Below, one piece after another: positions 1 to 8,196 of a stretch of DNA of 64,000 nucleotides. The position numbers were made by a program, and so were the translations under genes. The notes under the pieces were generated by a model that was given only the letters and a program-made list of their open reading frames with translations, was not told where the DNA came from and did no database searches. The number at the start of each line of letters is the position of its first letter. Within the stretch, counting starts at the first letter, position 1. The DNA comes from a virus. Location of the stretch: the IMG/VR virus record IMGVR_UViG_3300033149_002333, positions 1-64,000 of that record; one strand, 5' to 3'.

Positions 1-32
<32 letters not shown>

Positions 33-299
33 TAACTACTCGATTACTTAAGTACTTGTGTACTCTAAGTACGGCGACCTGACCCCCTGACCCCCCTACT
101 TGAAAGAAATGAAGGTTTTTGAAAAAAGCCTAATGATTTCGAGGGTTTAGGTGCTACTCCGAGTTTTGAATTTTTGAATTTATTCGTTTAGCAATGATTT
201 CAATAGCTTAGCCGCGCATCAGGGTTTTGAATTTAATTACTCCAGCTGCTGCGTTGCCTGGATTCAAGCCAACTCCGGGCTTGGCGGGCGGATTTAGGG

Positions 300-341
300 C
301 GGTGGCTCGATTTAGCCAGCCGGTGGCTTGATGTAGCCAGC
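300..341. repeat. imperfect 21-base tandem duplication
   Basis: Two adjacent 21-base units starting CGGTGGCT and ending TAGCCAGC differ at 2 positions. Function unknown; it lies in the non-coding leader. Confidence 0.6.
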
Positions 342-374
342 TTTTGAAGTTGGTGGAGCTTGCCAGTGAATCGA

Positions 375-387
375 TTCATTAAATGAA
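375..387. promoter_or_regulatory. recurrent palindrome TTCATTAAATGAA, copy 1
   Basis: This 13-base near-perfect palindrome with a central A occurs at least five times in the window (375, 10965, 28120, 51706, 60389). This copy is in the leader, 174 bases before the first plus-strand start codon. An operator or other protein-binding site is inferred from recurrence and symmetry only. Confidence 0.5.
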
Positions 388-561
388 GCGAGTAGTAGGC
401 TAAGCTAAGCTATTGAAATTGCAGGCGAACGCAGAAATTTGCATCAAAGCCGGATTTCGCATGGGATTTGGCACATGGATTGCATTCTAATACGGCGAAA
501 GCGCAAGGCAATCAGCAATGAGAACGGCTGGCAAGCCACAACCCAGAAAGGAGATCGAATC

Positions 562-837
562 ATGCGAGAAATGAAAGTCAAGGTCACCACAAAGGTCATG
601 GGACAGGAGTTCACGGATTACATCGATTACACGGAACCCGAATCATTGGAAGAAGCAGTCGACATCGACGGCGATGACAACGTTCTGAAGGTCTATTTGG
701 TCAAGCGGAAGACCAACTTCCAGGACAAAGCGCGCAAAGCCAAAACTGCTGAGATCGAACAGAAGCTGGCCAAGCTGTTCAAATCCGGCAAGCTGGACGG
801 AATTCTCTCAGCACTTGAAGGGCAGCAAACCGAATAG
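562..837 (+). CDS. small conserved phage protein, paralogue of the 57324 gene
   Basis: A 91-residue hydrophilic protein of unknown function. The start at 562 is chosen over the longer upstream frame because AAAGGAG lies about 9 bases before it. Its middle (PESLEEAVDIDGDD, then a KVYLVKRK stretch) matches the 89-residue minus-strand protein at 57324-57593 (PESLDEALEVDGEE, then KLYLQQRK). The two are paralogues sitting near opposite ends of the window. The C-terminal third looks helical and charged (EQKLAKLFKSGKLDG). It is a single-gene unit followed at once by a strong terminator, so it is probably expressed separately from the virion operon. The conserved acidic segment could be a protein or nucleic-acid interaction patch, but this is a guess. 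Confidence 0.8.
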   Translation: MREMKVKVTTKVMGQEFTDYIDYTEPESLEEAVDIDGDDNVLKVYLVKRKTNFQDKARKAKTAEIEQKLAKLFKSGKLDGILSALEGQQTE

Positions 838-853
838 CTAGTTCCCCGGCCCT

Positions 854-888
854 AAGCTCCTGGCTATCCCCGGCCAGGAGCTTTTTTC
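854..888 (+). terminator. rho-independent terminator
   Basis: An 11-base perfect stem, AAGCTCCTGGC paired with GCCAGGAGCTT, with an 8-base loop, runs straight into a T tract (TTTTTT). It lies 16 bases after the stop of the 562 gene and isolates that gene from the terminase operon. Confidence 0.9.
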
Positions 889-959
889 GTTCTGTCGATC
901 GAGCCCGATAAACGGGATTCGCGCTGTCGCCCGGCCGGGGCGGGAATGGATTCACGAAT

Positions 960-997
960 GAAAATTTTTTACGAAAATTTTTTACGAAAATTTTTTT
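960..997. repeat. three tandem copies of a 13-base AT-rich unit
   Basis: The unit GAAAATTTTTTAC is present twice exactly and a third time with a longer T run. It sits between the terminator and the start of the terminase operon. A-tracts at near-helical phase could bend DNA, so it may be a promoter UP-type or packaging-related element; nothing in the sequence proves this. Confidence 0.7.
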
Positions 998-1032
998 CCT
1001 GCCCACCCACCCAGTCCTCTTATCGATTTCCC

Positions 1033-1061
1033 TTGACATCAAGACGCATTTAAGCTAAGCT
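1033..1061 (+). promoter_or_regulatory. candidate promoter before the terminase operon
   Basis: A consensus -35 hexamer TTGACA is at 1033-1038. Seventeen bases later comes TAAGCT (1056-1061), a weak -10. It follows the terminator and A/T repeats and precedes the first virion gene by about 40 bases. The 11-mer TAAGCTAAGCT at 1051 is shared with 401-411. The weak -10 keeps confidence low. Confidence 0.35.
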
Positions 1062-1098
1062 TCGAAAGAAGCCTGCAAAAGGCTCGAAAGGCGCGCAG

Positions 1099-1590
1099 AT
1101 GAGCGGATTTAGATTAAGTCCATGGCATATTGAGATAGCGCGAAGAATAGCAGCAGGAAAGTCGAACCGCGAAATTCGCCGGGAGATTCAGATAAGCGAA
1201 TCGCGGCTGAGTGTTATCAAAGCGAATCCGCTGTTTAAGAGGCAAGTTGAGAAGTTCAAGGCTGAGGCAGAGAGTAAGTGGAAACGGACGCTCGATAAGT
1301 TGGAAGATCGGCTCGAAAAAGCCGGCGATGAACTGGTTCAGATAGCAACCACGGGAGCTGGTTCACGCACGCAATTAGAAGCCCTAAGGATGTGGTTTGA
1401 GATGGTCGGTCGACGGGGCGGCGAAGCAATGAAGGAGGATGAAGAGGAGAGTTTTGAGGTGTTGCTTCGGGCGACGCGCAGAGGTAAGTCGAGCCCCGAA
1501 AATGCGGGGTCGGGCTTCGACTACGAGCTCGCTGCTGCCGAGTTGGCGCAGGACGAACTTAAAACCCTAAAGAAGGTAGGAGGAGAGTAG
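1099..1590 (+). CDS. putative terminase small subunit
   Basis: A 163-residue protein opening the packaging module. Residues about 8-40 form a helix-turn-helix-like segment (IARRIAAGKSNREIRREI followed by SESRLSVIKANPLFKRQV), typical of small terminases that bind the packaging site. A predicted coiled coil follows (KWKRTLDKLEDRLEKAGDEL), as expected for the oligomerisation region. The rest is acidic and low in complexity. Position upstream of terminase large subunit and portal fits. The assignment rests on context plus the DNA-binding-like N-terminus; another transcription-factor-like role is possible. Confidence 0.65.
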   Translation: MSGFRLSPWHIEIARRIAAGKSNREIRREIQISESRLSVIKANPLFKRQVEKFKAEAESKWKRTLDKLEDRLEKAGDELVQIATTGAGSRTQLEALRMWFEMVGRRGGEAMKEDEEESFEVLLRATRRGKSSPENAGSGFDYELAAAELAQDELKTLKKVGGE

Positions 1591-1594
1591 CTAA

Positions 1595-1768
1595 ATGCCT
1601 GCTCCGCCGCGCAAAGGCGAGGCCCGACAAGCCTTCATTTCGAGATGTATCTCGCATATGCGCTCGAAGGAAGGTCGGGACGTCAAACAAGCTGCCGCGA
1701 TTTGCTTCGATATGTGGCGACGCAAAGACCGAGTCGCTCGAAAAGCGGCTGCGAAGAAGAGGACTTAA
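1595..1768 (+). CDS. 57-residue protein with FISRC...QAAAICFDMW motif
   Basis: A small basic protein starting 5 bases after the terminase small subunit stop; its TAA abuts the next ATG. It contains FISRCISHM, then QAAAICFDMW, and ends in a Lys/Arg-rich tail (RKAAAKKRT). The pattern F-[IV]-S-R-C ... Q-A-x-A-[IV]-C recurs in phage head-region proteins, often near prohead proteases or portals. The function of the motif is not known to me. Good frame continuity, junctions at both ends and the motif make it a real gene despite its length. Confidence 0.75.
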   Translation: MPAPPRKGEARQAFISRCISHMRSKEGRDVKQAAAICFDMWRRKDRVARKAAAKKRT

Positions 1769-3202
1769 ATGCCTGCCGCGCCTCAGGTTTTTAGACGTAC
1801 TCCGGCCACCGAACGGGCTATGGAGTACGGAATAGCCGACGCCATAGGAGATTTAGCTCAGCGAGTCGGTCAAGAGCTGCGCCAAATGGTGCGCATAAAT
1901 CCGGAACTTCGGGCGCGGCTTATGGGCGAGGTTCCGAACGAGATTCCCGAGGAACTCAAGCAGGATTTGATTGACATCGTAACCGGAGCTATCCCCGCAG
2001 CTGGCGCAACGATCCGTGCTCCTAAGCACGTAGCTAAAAACGTCCGCAAATTGATGCAAGCCGAGTTGCAACGCCGCGGCAAACCACCCGTCGAGCCTGA
2101 GGAACGCTGGATGGCTGATGTTTTGCGCGGAACGTGGTTTCATGGACGAAGAACATATCCTAAGTGGGGCGAGACGTTTGAAAGGGCTAGGCTTAAGGAA
2201 GGTAACTTGGGCGAACCTCGCGGCTTAAGCCTAACAGCAGCTAGATCCGTTGCTGAGAGCTTCGGAAGGTCGAAAGCTGTAGACAAGCTTGCCTCACTGC
2301 GCAACAAGGCAATTAACAAACTTGAAGAAGCTGAAACTCGCCTAAGGGAGTACCAATCGGAGATTTTGGAGGCGCTCGAGAGCGTCGGCGGTTATAAGCC
2401 CCGCGCGGACGAGGACCTAGCCTACGACATCGTCTCCGCTATTATGGTGAGTGGTAAGGCCGGCTTGAGGGATTATCCCACAGTTAGGTATATACTTTCC
2501 AAACTACCCGCTAAGGTAGTACAACAACTAGAATCCTTCGGCGAGCAGATAGATAAGCACAGAGCATTCCTTAAACGTCTTCTTCCAGCTGCCGAGCGGC
2601 TTTACGCAGTTAGTCAGAAACGCGGCATGCGCGTGGCCCGCGTAATGCCCAAATTCGCCGGGTTGCCCGAGAAGCAAGTCCTCCGCGCTTGGAAAGCTCC
2701 CGAGACCAAGGCCGACCAGCGCATTTTGAAGGAGGCTTATGTAGAAGCTGCTAAGCAAATCTTTCGTCTATCTCCCAGTAAACGTGCCGAAATATTCAAA
2801 CACCCAAATCCCGATGAGGTGCTCATGCACCTAGAAAACGCGCAATCTACCTTCAACGAACTAATTTCCGACTACCTCCAACGCAAAGGCTACAAAGCGT
2901 TGCTCTACTCTCCATACCGCTATGGAGAATACGAACTCCGAATGCTCGACCCTAGCGACGTGCTTATGGTTGATATGCGCAGGGTTAAGCATCCTTCGGT
3001 GGAGCGGATGTACGGAAAGTCCAAGGAAGGAGTGATCCCGAGCCGCAAGAAGTCTAAATTATGGCGTTGGAAAGTGGCAACCTCTAAGGGTTCACGCCTC
3101 CCCGACGAGTGGGGCGCAAGCCTCCGCGACATTTACAAAGACATCGACATCGAAAAGGAAATTCTCGAACCTCTAATGAAAGAATTCAGCGCCGCTAAAT
3201 GA
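1769..3202 (+). CDS. putative virion protein with an ADP-ribosyltransferase-like core
   Basis: A 477-residue protein with an alpha-helical N-terminal 110 residues. A WFHGRR motif at 123-128 follows, then GEPRGLSLT (148-156) with a helix AARSVAESFG. A long predicted coiled coil with Leu/Glu/Arg repeats spans about 170-300. The C-terminal part has GYKALLYSPYRYGEYEL then DPSDVLMVD. The sequence x-F-H-G, then a G-x-S-x-T strand, then a late G-Y-x-A-[LI]-x-Y ... E ... D-P-S block is the layout of ADP-ribosyltransferase-like domains in phage polyvalent or ejected proteins. The catalytic triad is not certain. It sits among head genes and overlaps the next gene by 4 bases. If enzymatic, it could be injected and modify host proteins; otherwise it is a degenerate structural relative. 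Confidence 0.5.
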   Translation: MPAAPQVFRRTPATERAMEYGIADAIGDLAQRVGQELRQMVRINPELRARLMGEVPNEIPEELKQDLIDIVTGAIPAAGATIRAPKHVAKNVRKLMQAELQRRGKPPVEPEERWMADVLRGTWFHGRRTYPKWGETFERARLKEGNLGEPRGLSLTAARSVAESFGRSKAVDKLASLRNKAINKLEEAETRLREYQSEILEALESVGGYKPRADEDLAYDIVSAIMVSGKAGLRDYPTVRYILSKLPAKVVQQLESFGEQIDKHRAFLKRLLPAAERLYAVSQKRGMRVARVMPKFAGLPEKQVLRAWKAPETKADQRILKEAYVEAAKQIFRLSPSKRAEIFKHPNPDEVLMHLENAQSTFNELISDYLQRKGYKALLYSPYRYGEYELRMLDPSDVLMVDMRRVKHPSVERMYGKSKEGVIPSRKKSKLWRWKVATSKGSRLPDEWGASLRDIYKDIDIEKEILEPLMKEFSAAK

Positions 3203-3594
3203 CCTCAACCCGCGACATATTTCCGATTCAAGTATTCAACTCTCTGATTCTCGCGGCCAACGACTCCGCTATCGGACCCCTAAAAGCCGACGGAACCGAA
3301 GGTTATGTCGATTTGGGGGATTATACCAACGTCGGGGAGTTCGGATGCGGGGTTAGTTTATCAGGCTCGGGGCGGATAGATGTTGAATACTTGCTCAGCT
3401 ACAAGCCACCCGAATTCGTCAGCCCAACCGGATCGTTGAAAATCTTCAGCGACTTCAGCTCAACCTCCGGCTCCTCCAGCAACGGCCAGGACATAATCGA
3501 ATTCACCCCCGAAGTAGCCCGCTTTTTGCAGCTTAAAGTTAGTGAAACTTCGGGCAACGACTGCATTGTTTCACTCTGGTTAGGAATTCTATAA
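3199..3594 (+). CDS. small virion-type beta protein, paralogue of the 16078 gene
   Basis: A 131-residue, beta-rich, Gly/Ser-rich protein. The C-terminal half, with T-S-G-S-S-S-N-G-Q-D-I then T-P-E-V-A-R-F, parallels the 127-residue protein at 16078-16461 (T-S-G-P-N-S-N-G-K-D-I then T-P-A-L-G-R-Y). Both end in a short strand VSLWLGIL / VSAWLALQ. They are therefore paralogues, probably repeated structural or decoration modules. The gene starts inside the stop of its upstream neighbour (ATGA). No enzymatic signature is visible. Confidence 0.7.
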   Translation: MTSTRDIFPIQVFNSLILAANDSAIGPLKADGTEGYVDLGDYTNVGEFGCGVSLSGSGRIDVEYLLSYKPPEFVSPTGSLKIFSDFSSTSGSSSNGQDIIEFTPEVARFLQLKVSETSGNDCIVSLWLGIL

Positions 3595-3595
3595 G

Positions 3596-4396
3596 ATGGC
3601 TTTCAACGAAGGCATAATGCTTCGCGATCCGAACGGACTGCCGTACGGGATTAAGCAAATCCAAAACAAACCCCGCATCAGCGCGACGCCTTACCTCTAC
3701 GACATCGCCGAGGGCAACCTCTCGAACCACTTCGCAATTCGACGCTACGGCCACAACCCCAACCTAGACACCTCGCTAGAAACCGTCTCCGACATCTCGA
3801 CCCTCCGAGCTGAGCTAACCTATGCTCAGCAGCTTTGGATTAGAAGCTCTAGCGCCGCTGATGCCGCAGCTGGCACCGGAGCTACCGCAGTCACTCTCTC
3901 GGCCCTCGACGCCAACTACGCCTGCAACGAAGAGTTGATTACGCTTAATGGCACGACAGCCGTCGGAACGGCTTACACAACCTACTGGGACGCCCTAACG
4001 GTCGAGGTAGCTACTGTCGGTTCCGACGGTACGAACCAGGGCGACATCGGAGTTATAGCAACCGACCCCGCCGAAACAACCCTAATTCAAGCCTCCGCGC
4101 TGCTTGGCCTAAGTCACTCATCCTGCTTCTGGGTTCCGGCTGGATATACATTCTACATAACCGACCTAACCGTCTCCGAAGCCACAAACAAAGGAGTGGA
4201 ATTTTACTTCTACTACAAGGAACCAACCGGTGGTTGGAAATCCCAACTAACCTACCTAACCTTAGGAAGCTCGGTGGTTCATACTCTGTCCATTCCCCTA
4301 GTTTATACCGAAAAAACCAAACTTCAATGGCGTGCCCGCGCTATCCAGGCCGGAGCAGATGTAGCAGCGGGCTACGCGGGGTGGTACGAATCATGA
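3596..4396 (+). CDS. putative capsid or virion structural protein
   Basis: A 266-residue protein. Residues about 50-60 hold Y-G-H-N-P-N-L-D-T-S, then repeated short strands including TAVTLSALDANYACNEE, then LITLNGTTAV, and a later W-V-P-A-G-Y-T-F-Y-I-T-D-L segment. This layout (a G-x-N-x-D-I-D-T opening, a D-A-N-Y ... T-L-N-G-T-T block and a V-P-A-G-K-T-like strand) is common in environmental phage virion proteins of unknown role, often near the head genes. It overlaps the terminase start by 4 bases (ATGA). Confidence 0.6.
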   Translation: MAFNEGIMLRDPNGLPYGIKQIQNKPRISATPYLYDIAEGNLSNHFAIRRYGHNPNLDTSLETVSDISTLRAELTYAQQLWIRSSSAADAAAGTGATAVTLSALDANYACNEELITLNGTTAVGTAYTTYWDALTVEVATVGSDGTNQGDIGVIATDPAETTLIQASALLGLSHSSCFWVPAGYTFYITDLTVSEATNKGVEFYFYYKEPTGGWKSQLTYLTLGSSVVHTLSIPLVYTEKTKLQWRARAIQAGADVAAGYAGWYES

Positions 4397-6171
4397 CAGG
4401 TCGGCCCCCGATCATAAACCTCGTCCGAGCGCAGGAGGACTTCCCCTACTATGCCTCCAAGTTGCTACGTATCAAGGACAAAGACTCGCAGCTTCGGCCC
4501 CTCGACCTCTGGGAACCCCAAATCCGCCTGCATCGAACGCTCGAAGACCTACGCTTGAAAGGTAAGTTGCAACGAGTTATCGTTCTGAAAGCTCGCCAAG
4601 AGGGCATTTCAACCTACAGCGAAGCGCGCATCTTCTGGAACGCCCACATGCGTGAAAACACCAAAAACGTCGTCATAGCCCACGAAAAAGAATCAGGCCG
4701 GGCTATCTTCGGAATGTGTAAGCTATTCCTCGACTGCATCCCTCCGAAGCTCAAGCCTATGACTAAATACTCCTCCCGCCAAGAAATCGTCTTTGCCAAC
4801 CCCGACGCCAAAACTAGCTTTCGCAACCCCGGCCTGAGATCCAGTTTAGAGGTGCTTACTGCTGGTAAGAAATCCGTCGCACGCGGAACCACCATACATC
4901 ATCTTCATGCCAGCGAGCTCGCTTCGTGGACCTTCCCCGAAGACGTCATACCAGCTCTACTGCCGACCATCCCCAAAACCGACGATTCGCTCGTTGTCTA
5001 CGAATCCACCGCCAAAGGGATGAATAACTTCTTCCACGAAGAATGGCGCGCGGCTGAAGAAGGGGAGTCGAACTTTCATCCATTTTTCTTAGCTTGGTTC
5101 GACCTGCCTCAATACCGACGACCCTTCAGGAGCGAAGAAGACGCCAAAGCCTTCGCCGAGACTCTCAACGACGAAGAAAAGGAACTTCAGGGTCGCTTCG
5201 GGGTCGACCTAGAGCAACTCCACTGGCGCAGATTAACCCTAGCCGATTTCAAGGGCGACCTACGGAGCTTCCGCCAGGAATACCCCGCGACCCCGACCGA
5301 AGCCTTTACCGTTTCGGGGGTTTGTATTTTCGACCACAACAAACTCGAAATGATGTCGCTGAAGTGCAGCGAGCCCGAATTTCGCGGGGATATTAAGATT
5401 CTCGGTGGTGACGTCGCGAGAGCCAAGCTAATTGGCGACTCCCGAGGCGATTTGCGAATTTGGCGGCGCCCGGAGCCCGATCAAATTTACGTTCTCGGAG
5501 TTGACGTAGCCGACGGCGGCCCCCAGGGAGATTACAGCTGCATAGAAGTCCTTCGAAAACTTTCCGCGCCCCTGATGGCCGAGCAAGTCGCAGAATGGCA
5601 CGGTCACATAGATCCTTATAATTTCGCACACGTAATCGAATACCTCGCCCGGCTTTATAACGAAGCTTTAGTCGCGGTCGAAATCAACGCCCACGGCTTA
5701 GCCACCCAGCAGGAGCTTCAGCGCACCTACTGGAATCTCTATCAACAAGAACATTACGACCGCTTCAAGAACCAATTCGCTAACAAAATCGGCTGGGAGA
5801 CCACTATCCGCACCAAAAAGCTCCTAGTCTCAGTCGGCAGCCACACCATCAGCGACATGACCGTGCTCCTCCACGGACGCGATTTAATAAGCGAATGTAT
5901 GACTTTCGTCCGGGACGATACCGGCTCCGCTTCCGCCTCCGGAGGCGCGCACGACGACCGCGTAATGGCTTTCCTGATAGCTCTATTCACGATGCACCAG
6001 GCTATCAACAAAGAACCCCCGGAGTCGGACCTGTTCCAAACAATCAAATCCCGGGCCGACGATTCGCTCCAACGCATGATTGACGACTTCTCCATCATAG
6101 ACCCCGAATTTCCGCGCCTTTTGGCCGGGTCGGTTATCGACGAATACGATGAAAGTTGGCTAAACTACTAA
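4393..6171 (+). CDS. terL: terminase large subunit
   Basis: The DNA packaging motor and headful nuclease, 592 residues. The start at 4393 (ATGA overlap with the previous stop) is preferred to the longer frame from 4234, which would overlap a real gene by 160 bases. The ATPase domain carries an adenine/Walker A-like KARQEGIST at 66-74 and a Walker B region around TTIHHLHASE (166-175). The nuclease domain carries an RNase H-like VLGVDVADGG with the metal-binding Asp at 371, VAVEINAHG, and HDDRVMAF near 534 as the last acidic motif. All expected motifs are present, so it should be functional. Confidence 0.95.
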   Translation: MTGRPPIINLVRAQEDFPYYASKLLRIKDKDSQLRPLDLWEPQIRLHRTLEDLRLKGKLQRVIVLKARQEGISTYSEARIFWNAHMRENTKNVVIAHEKESGRAIFGMCKLFLDCIPPKLKPMTKYSSRQEIVFANPDAKTSFRNPGLRSSLEVLTAGKKSVARGTTIHHLHASELASWTFPEDVIPALLPTIPKTDDSLVVYESTAKGMNNFFHEEWRAAEEGESNFHPFFLAWFDLPQYRRPFRSEEDAKAFAETLNDEEKELQGRFGVDLEQLHWRRLTLADFKGDLRSFRQEYPATPTEAFTVSGVCIFDHNKLEMMSLKCSEPEFRGDIKILGGDVARAKLIGDSRGDLRIWRRPEPDQIYVLGVDVADGGPQGDYSCIEVLRKLSAPLMAEQVAEWHGHIDPYNFAHVIEYLARLYNEALVAVEINAHGLATQQELQRTYWNLYQQEHYDRFKNQFANKIGWETTIRTKKLLVSVGSHTISDMTVLLHGRDLISECMTFVRDDTGSASASGGAHDDRVMAFLIALFTMHQAINKEPPESDLFQTIKSRADDSLQRMIDDFSIIDPEFPRLLAGSVIDEYDESWLNY

Positions 6172-6185
6172 GGAGGTGCAAGCCG

Positions 6186-6347
6186 ATGGCACACCAAGAC
6201 GAAAATCTACCGAGTTTTATCGAAGAGCAAGTACGCAAGCTAATCCACGACCTTCGACGCGGCATGCGAATCAATTACATCAACGGCGAAGGTGCCGTAG
6301 TCCAAAGCATCCTTCAGCAGATCGAACTGGAGGATTTAGATGGTTAA
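6186..6347 (+). CDS. 53-residue hypothetical protein
   Basis: A strong ribosome site AAGGAGGT lies at 6170-6177, just before the ATG at 6186. The longer upstream frame from 6156 would start inside terL and is rejected. The small protein is helical and charged (FIEEQVRKLIHDLRRG, then GAVVQSILQQIELEDL). No family recognised. It overlaps the next gene by 8 bases, showing it is part of the translated operon. Confidence 0.7.
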   Translation: MAHQDENLPSFIEEQVRKLIHDLRRGMRINYINGEGAVVQSILQQIELEDLDG

Positions 6348-6804
6348 GAACAAAACAAACGATGAACTCAATGCTGCGGCAGCTAAGCTGGTCGAACTGC
6401 TGCCCTCCGAGGCCCAAACGCTGATCGAAATCATCCAATCGGATCGCCACGTCGAACTTTGGCAAATCTGCGCCGGAGTTCTGCTGGAGGCTTACCAAAA
6501 CTACAACCTAACGGCTTTCCAGTTCGACCCCGATTGGAGCGACGCCGTTTTAACCAAAACCTTCTCCAAATGTATGCTCAAATCCTGCGGCAAGCGCTTC
6601 AAGCCTACGCACCTCGGGCAGCGCTTCTGCTCAAACAAATGCGGAGACATAGCTAATGGAGTTTATCACGAACCTGAGCCACCTCCTCCTACTTACGATT
6701 CTCGTAATGTTGCTCCTAACAAATACGCTTCTCGTAATACTTCTAGTGGGTGGGGCAGTGGTTCTATGGACGAAACTAAGGCCAGTCAAGCAGCGGAGGG
6801 TTGA
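6340..6804 (+). CDS. small protein with a four-Cys zinc-finger-like motif
   Basis: A 154-residue protein. The N-terminal half is helical. A putative zinc-binding unit follows: K-C-M-L-K-S-C-G-K-R-F, then R-F-C-S-N-K-C-G-D, that is C-x4-C ... C-x3-C. This is a short treble-clef or zinc-ribbon style often seen in small phage DNA-associated proteins. The C-terminal 45 residues after the finger are low in complexity, rich in Pro, Ser and Asn. That tail is encoded in the same DNA as the start of the membrane protein at 6656, so the real C-terminal function may be limited. Confidence 0.65.
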   Translation: MVKNKTNDELNAAAAKLVELLPSEAQTLIEIIQSDRHVELWQICAGVLLEAYQNYNLTAFQFDPDWSDAVLTKTFSKCMLKSCGKRFKPTHLGQRFCSNKCGDIANGVYHEPEPPPPTYDSRNVAPNKYASRNTSSGWGSGSMDETKASQAAEG

Positions 6805-6985
6805 GGAACTTGAGGAGTTTGAGCGGGTTTCGAAATCCGACCTCGGACAGCAAATCCCTGCGCCCGACCGAGGCAGTGCTTTTGGCTACTCCAAAGAAGA
6901 ACTCCAATGGGCCTACGAACAGGGAGCCAAAACATACGAGGACGCAGTTCGCCTAATTAACCAATCCATCGAGGCTGAGGAATGA
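6656..6985 (+). CDS. membrane-anchored small protein overlapping the zinc-finger gene
   Basis: A 109-residue protein. Residues about 7-38 are almost entirely Leu/Val/Ile/Thr, one or two transmembrane segments. A basic stop-transfer (KLRPVKQRR) and a soluble, acidic helical C-terminus (about 48-109) follow. The frame overlaps the previous gene by 149 bases in a different phase; internal Met codons near 6695-6710 could give a shorter start. It meets the next gene in an ATGA overlap, supporting translation. A holin or spanin-like lysis role is possible from topology, but its position in the head module does not require that. Confidence 0.6.
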   Translation: MEFITNLSHLLLLTILVMLLLTNTLLVILLVGGAVVLWTKLRPVKQRRVEELEEFERVSKSDLGQQIPAPDRGSAFGYSKEELQWAYEQGAKTYEDAVRLINQSIEAEE

Positions 6986-8196
6986 CGGTATTTACGCTCG
7001 TCAAAGACCTAATAGGCAAGGAAGACATCAACTGGGGTGACTCAAGCCAAACCTTCGCGCGGCCTACCCACACCGGTGGATCGACTGACATAACCTACAT
7101 CGACGCGGAGGTGATTCCCAGTACGACTCTGGGTGGTTACATAGGCGATCATCTGCATAGGCAGAATACCGACACAGGCACCGACAGCGTAACGTTTAGG
7201 ATTTACACCGGAGGCAACGGTGTTACGCTGGATGCTTCAGGATTGACTGCGCCGCGAAAGTTCACCTTCCCCGATACAGGCAATCAGGAGTTGGTCGGTG
7301 CTACGGATCTGGCTTCGACAGAAGAGGGTTATGGAGCTTCTAAGGTCGGCGTTGAGGATGCAGGGAATTATTATGATAATTCGACCGTTGAAGCGGTCTT
7401 GCAAGAAGCCGGGGCTTCGATTGCAGCCAATACGCTCGCTGCCAACAAATCGGGCTTCCGACGAGGATTTAAGTTGGTTTGGAGCTCAGCTACACGCATT
7501 GCCATCATGTCCGGCATTTGGCATCATCAAGGGTCGACCAACCAACTAGTCTACACTGATTCTACAATAAACTTCGACGTTGGCCCCGCAGGCTCCAACC
7601 CCAGTTCCTCCACTGGGAGTTCCGAGCTCCAATATCTCTACATAGACGACTCCGCAGTCAACGCCGCCGGAACCCAGGAACTTACTGCGTCCGAATTCAT
7701 CAATTCCTCTAACGTTCCCGGCTGGGACGCTACACGCAAAGGTTGGTATTACGGCCTCGACCGTTGCATCGGGGCCTTCTACCTCGATTCCACCACCGCG
7801 ATAAAAAAGTTTGCTACCTACGAAGCCGACGATCATTATCAATACCTCGAAATTCACTCCGCCCTTTGCACCTCCGCGCCCGTCATCGGCGCAATGAACA
7901 CCGGCGCCTCGGTCGACTTCAGCGCTACCGCCCCGGTCTTCGCAGACAAGGTCGAACTAGCCATCTACACCCCAGGAACCACCCAGCCCACCAGCTGGCA
8001 TTTTAACTTCGATGGCACCAATACGGCCGACCAAATGTACATCCAAAACATCTCCTGCCCAGCTGGCTCAGAGAATACGGGCGTAACCACCTCCGGAACT
8101 CTCGGGGTTGACTCCGACCGCCGCTCCTACTTCATGGGCACTTGGCAAGCCGAAACAACCTTTTGGCACACTGGCTACTTCTACGGGAGGCTATAA
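6982..8196 (+). CDS. putative tail or capsid fibre-like structural protein
   Basis: A 404-residue protein rich in Thr, Ser, Gly, Asn and Asp with no hydrophobic core helix. Residues about 108-145 carry a fibre-type linker, STEEGYGASKVGVEDAG then NYYDNSTVEAVLQEAG, a pattern common in phage fibres where it precedes a folded head. The C-terminal 230 residues look like a beta-sandwich receptor or decoration domain with aromatic strands. It lies between terminase and portal, an unusual place for a tail fibre, so a head fibre is an alternative. Confidence 0.6.
   Translation: MTVFTLVKDLIGKEDINWGDSSQTFARPTHTGGSTDITYIDAEVIPSTTLGGYIGDHLHRQNTDTGTDSVTFRIYTGGNGVTLDASGLTAPRKFTFPDTGNQELVGATDLASTEEGYGASKVGVEDAGNYYDNSTVEAVLQEAGASIAANTLAANKSGFRRGFKLVWSSATRIAIMSGIWHHQGSTNQLVYTDSTINFDVGPAGSNPSSSTGSSELQYLYIDDSAVNAAGTQELTASEFINSSNVPGWDATRKGWYYGLDRCIGAFYLDSTTAIKKFATYEADDHYQYLEIHSALCTSAPVIGAMNTGASVDFSATAPVFADKVELAIYTPGTTQPTSWHFNFDGTNTADQMYIQNISCPAGSENTGVTTSGTLGVDSDRRSYFMGTWQAETTFWHTGYFYGRL

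Noticed and set aside
439-561. Upstream extension of the first plus-strand ORF
   Set aside because: No ribosome site at 439; the AAAGGAG before 562 and the match to the 57324 paralogue begin at the shorter start.
960-997. Possible CRISPR-like repeat
   Set aside because: Only three 13-base AT units without spacers; no array anywhere in the window.
4234-4392. N-terminal extension of the terminase large subunit
   Set aside because: It would overlap the upstream gene by 160 bases and lacks a ribosome site; the ATGA junction at 4393 is better.
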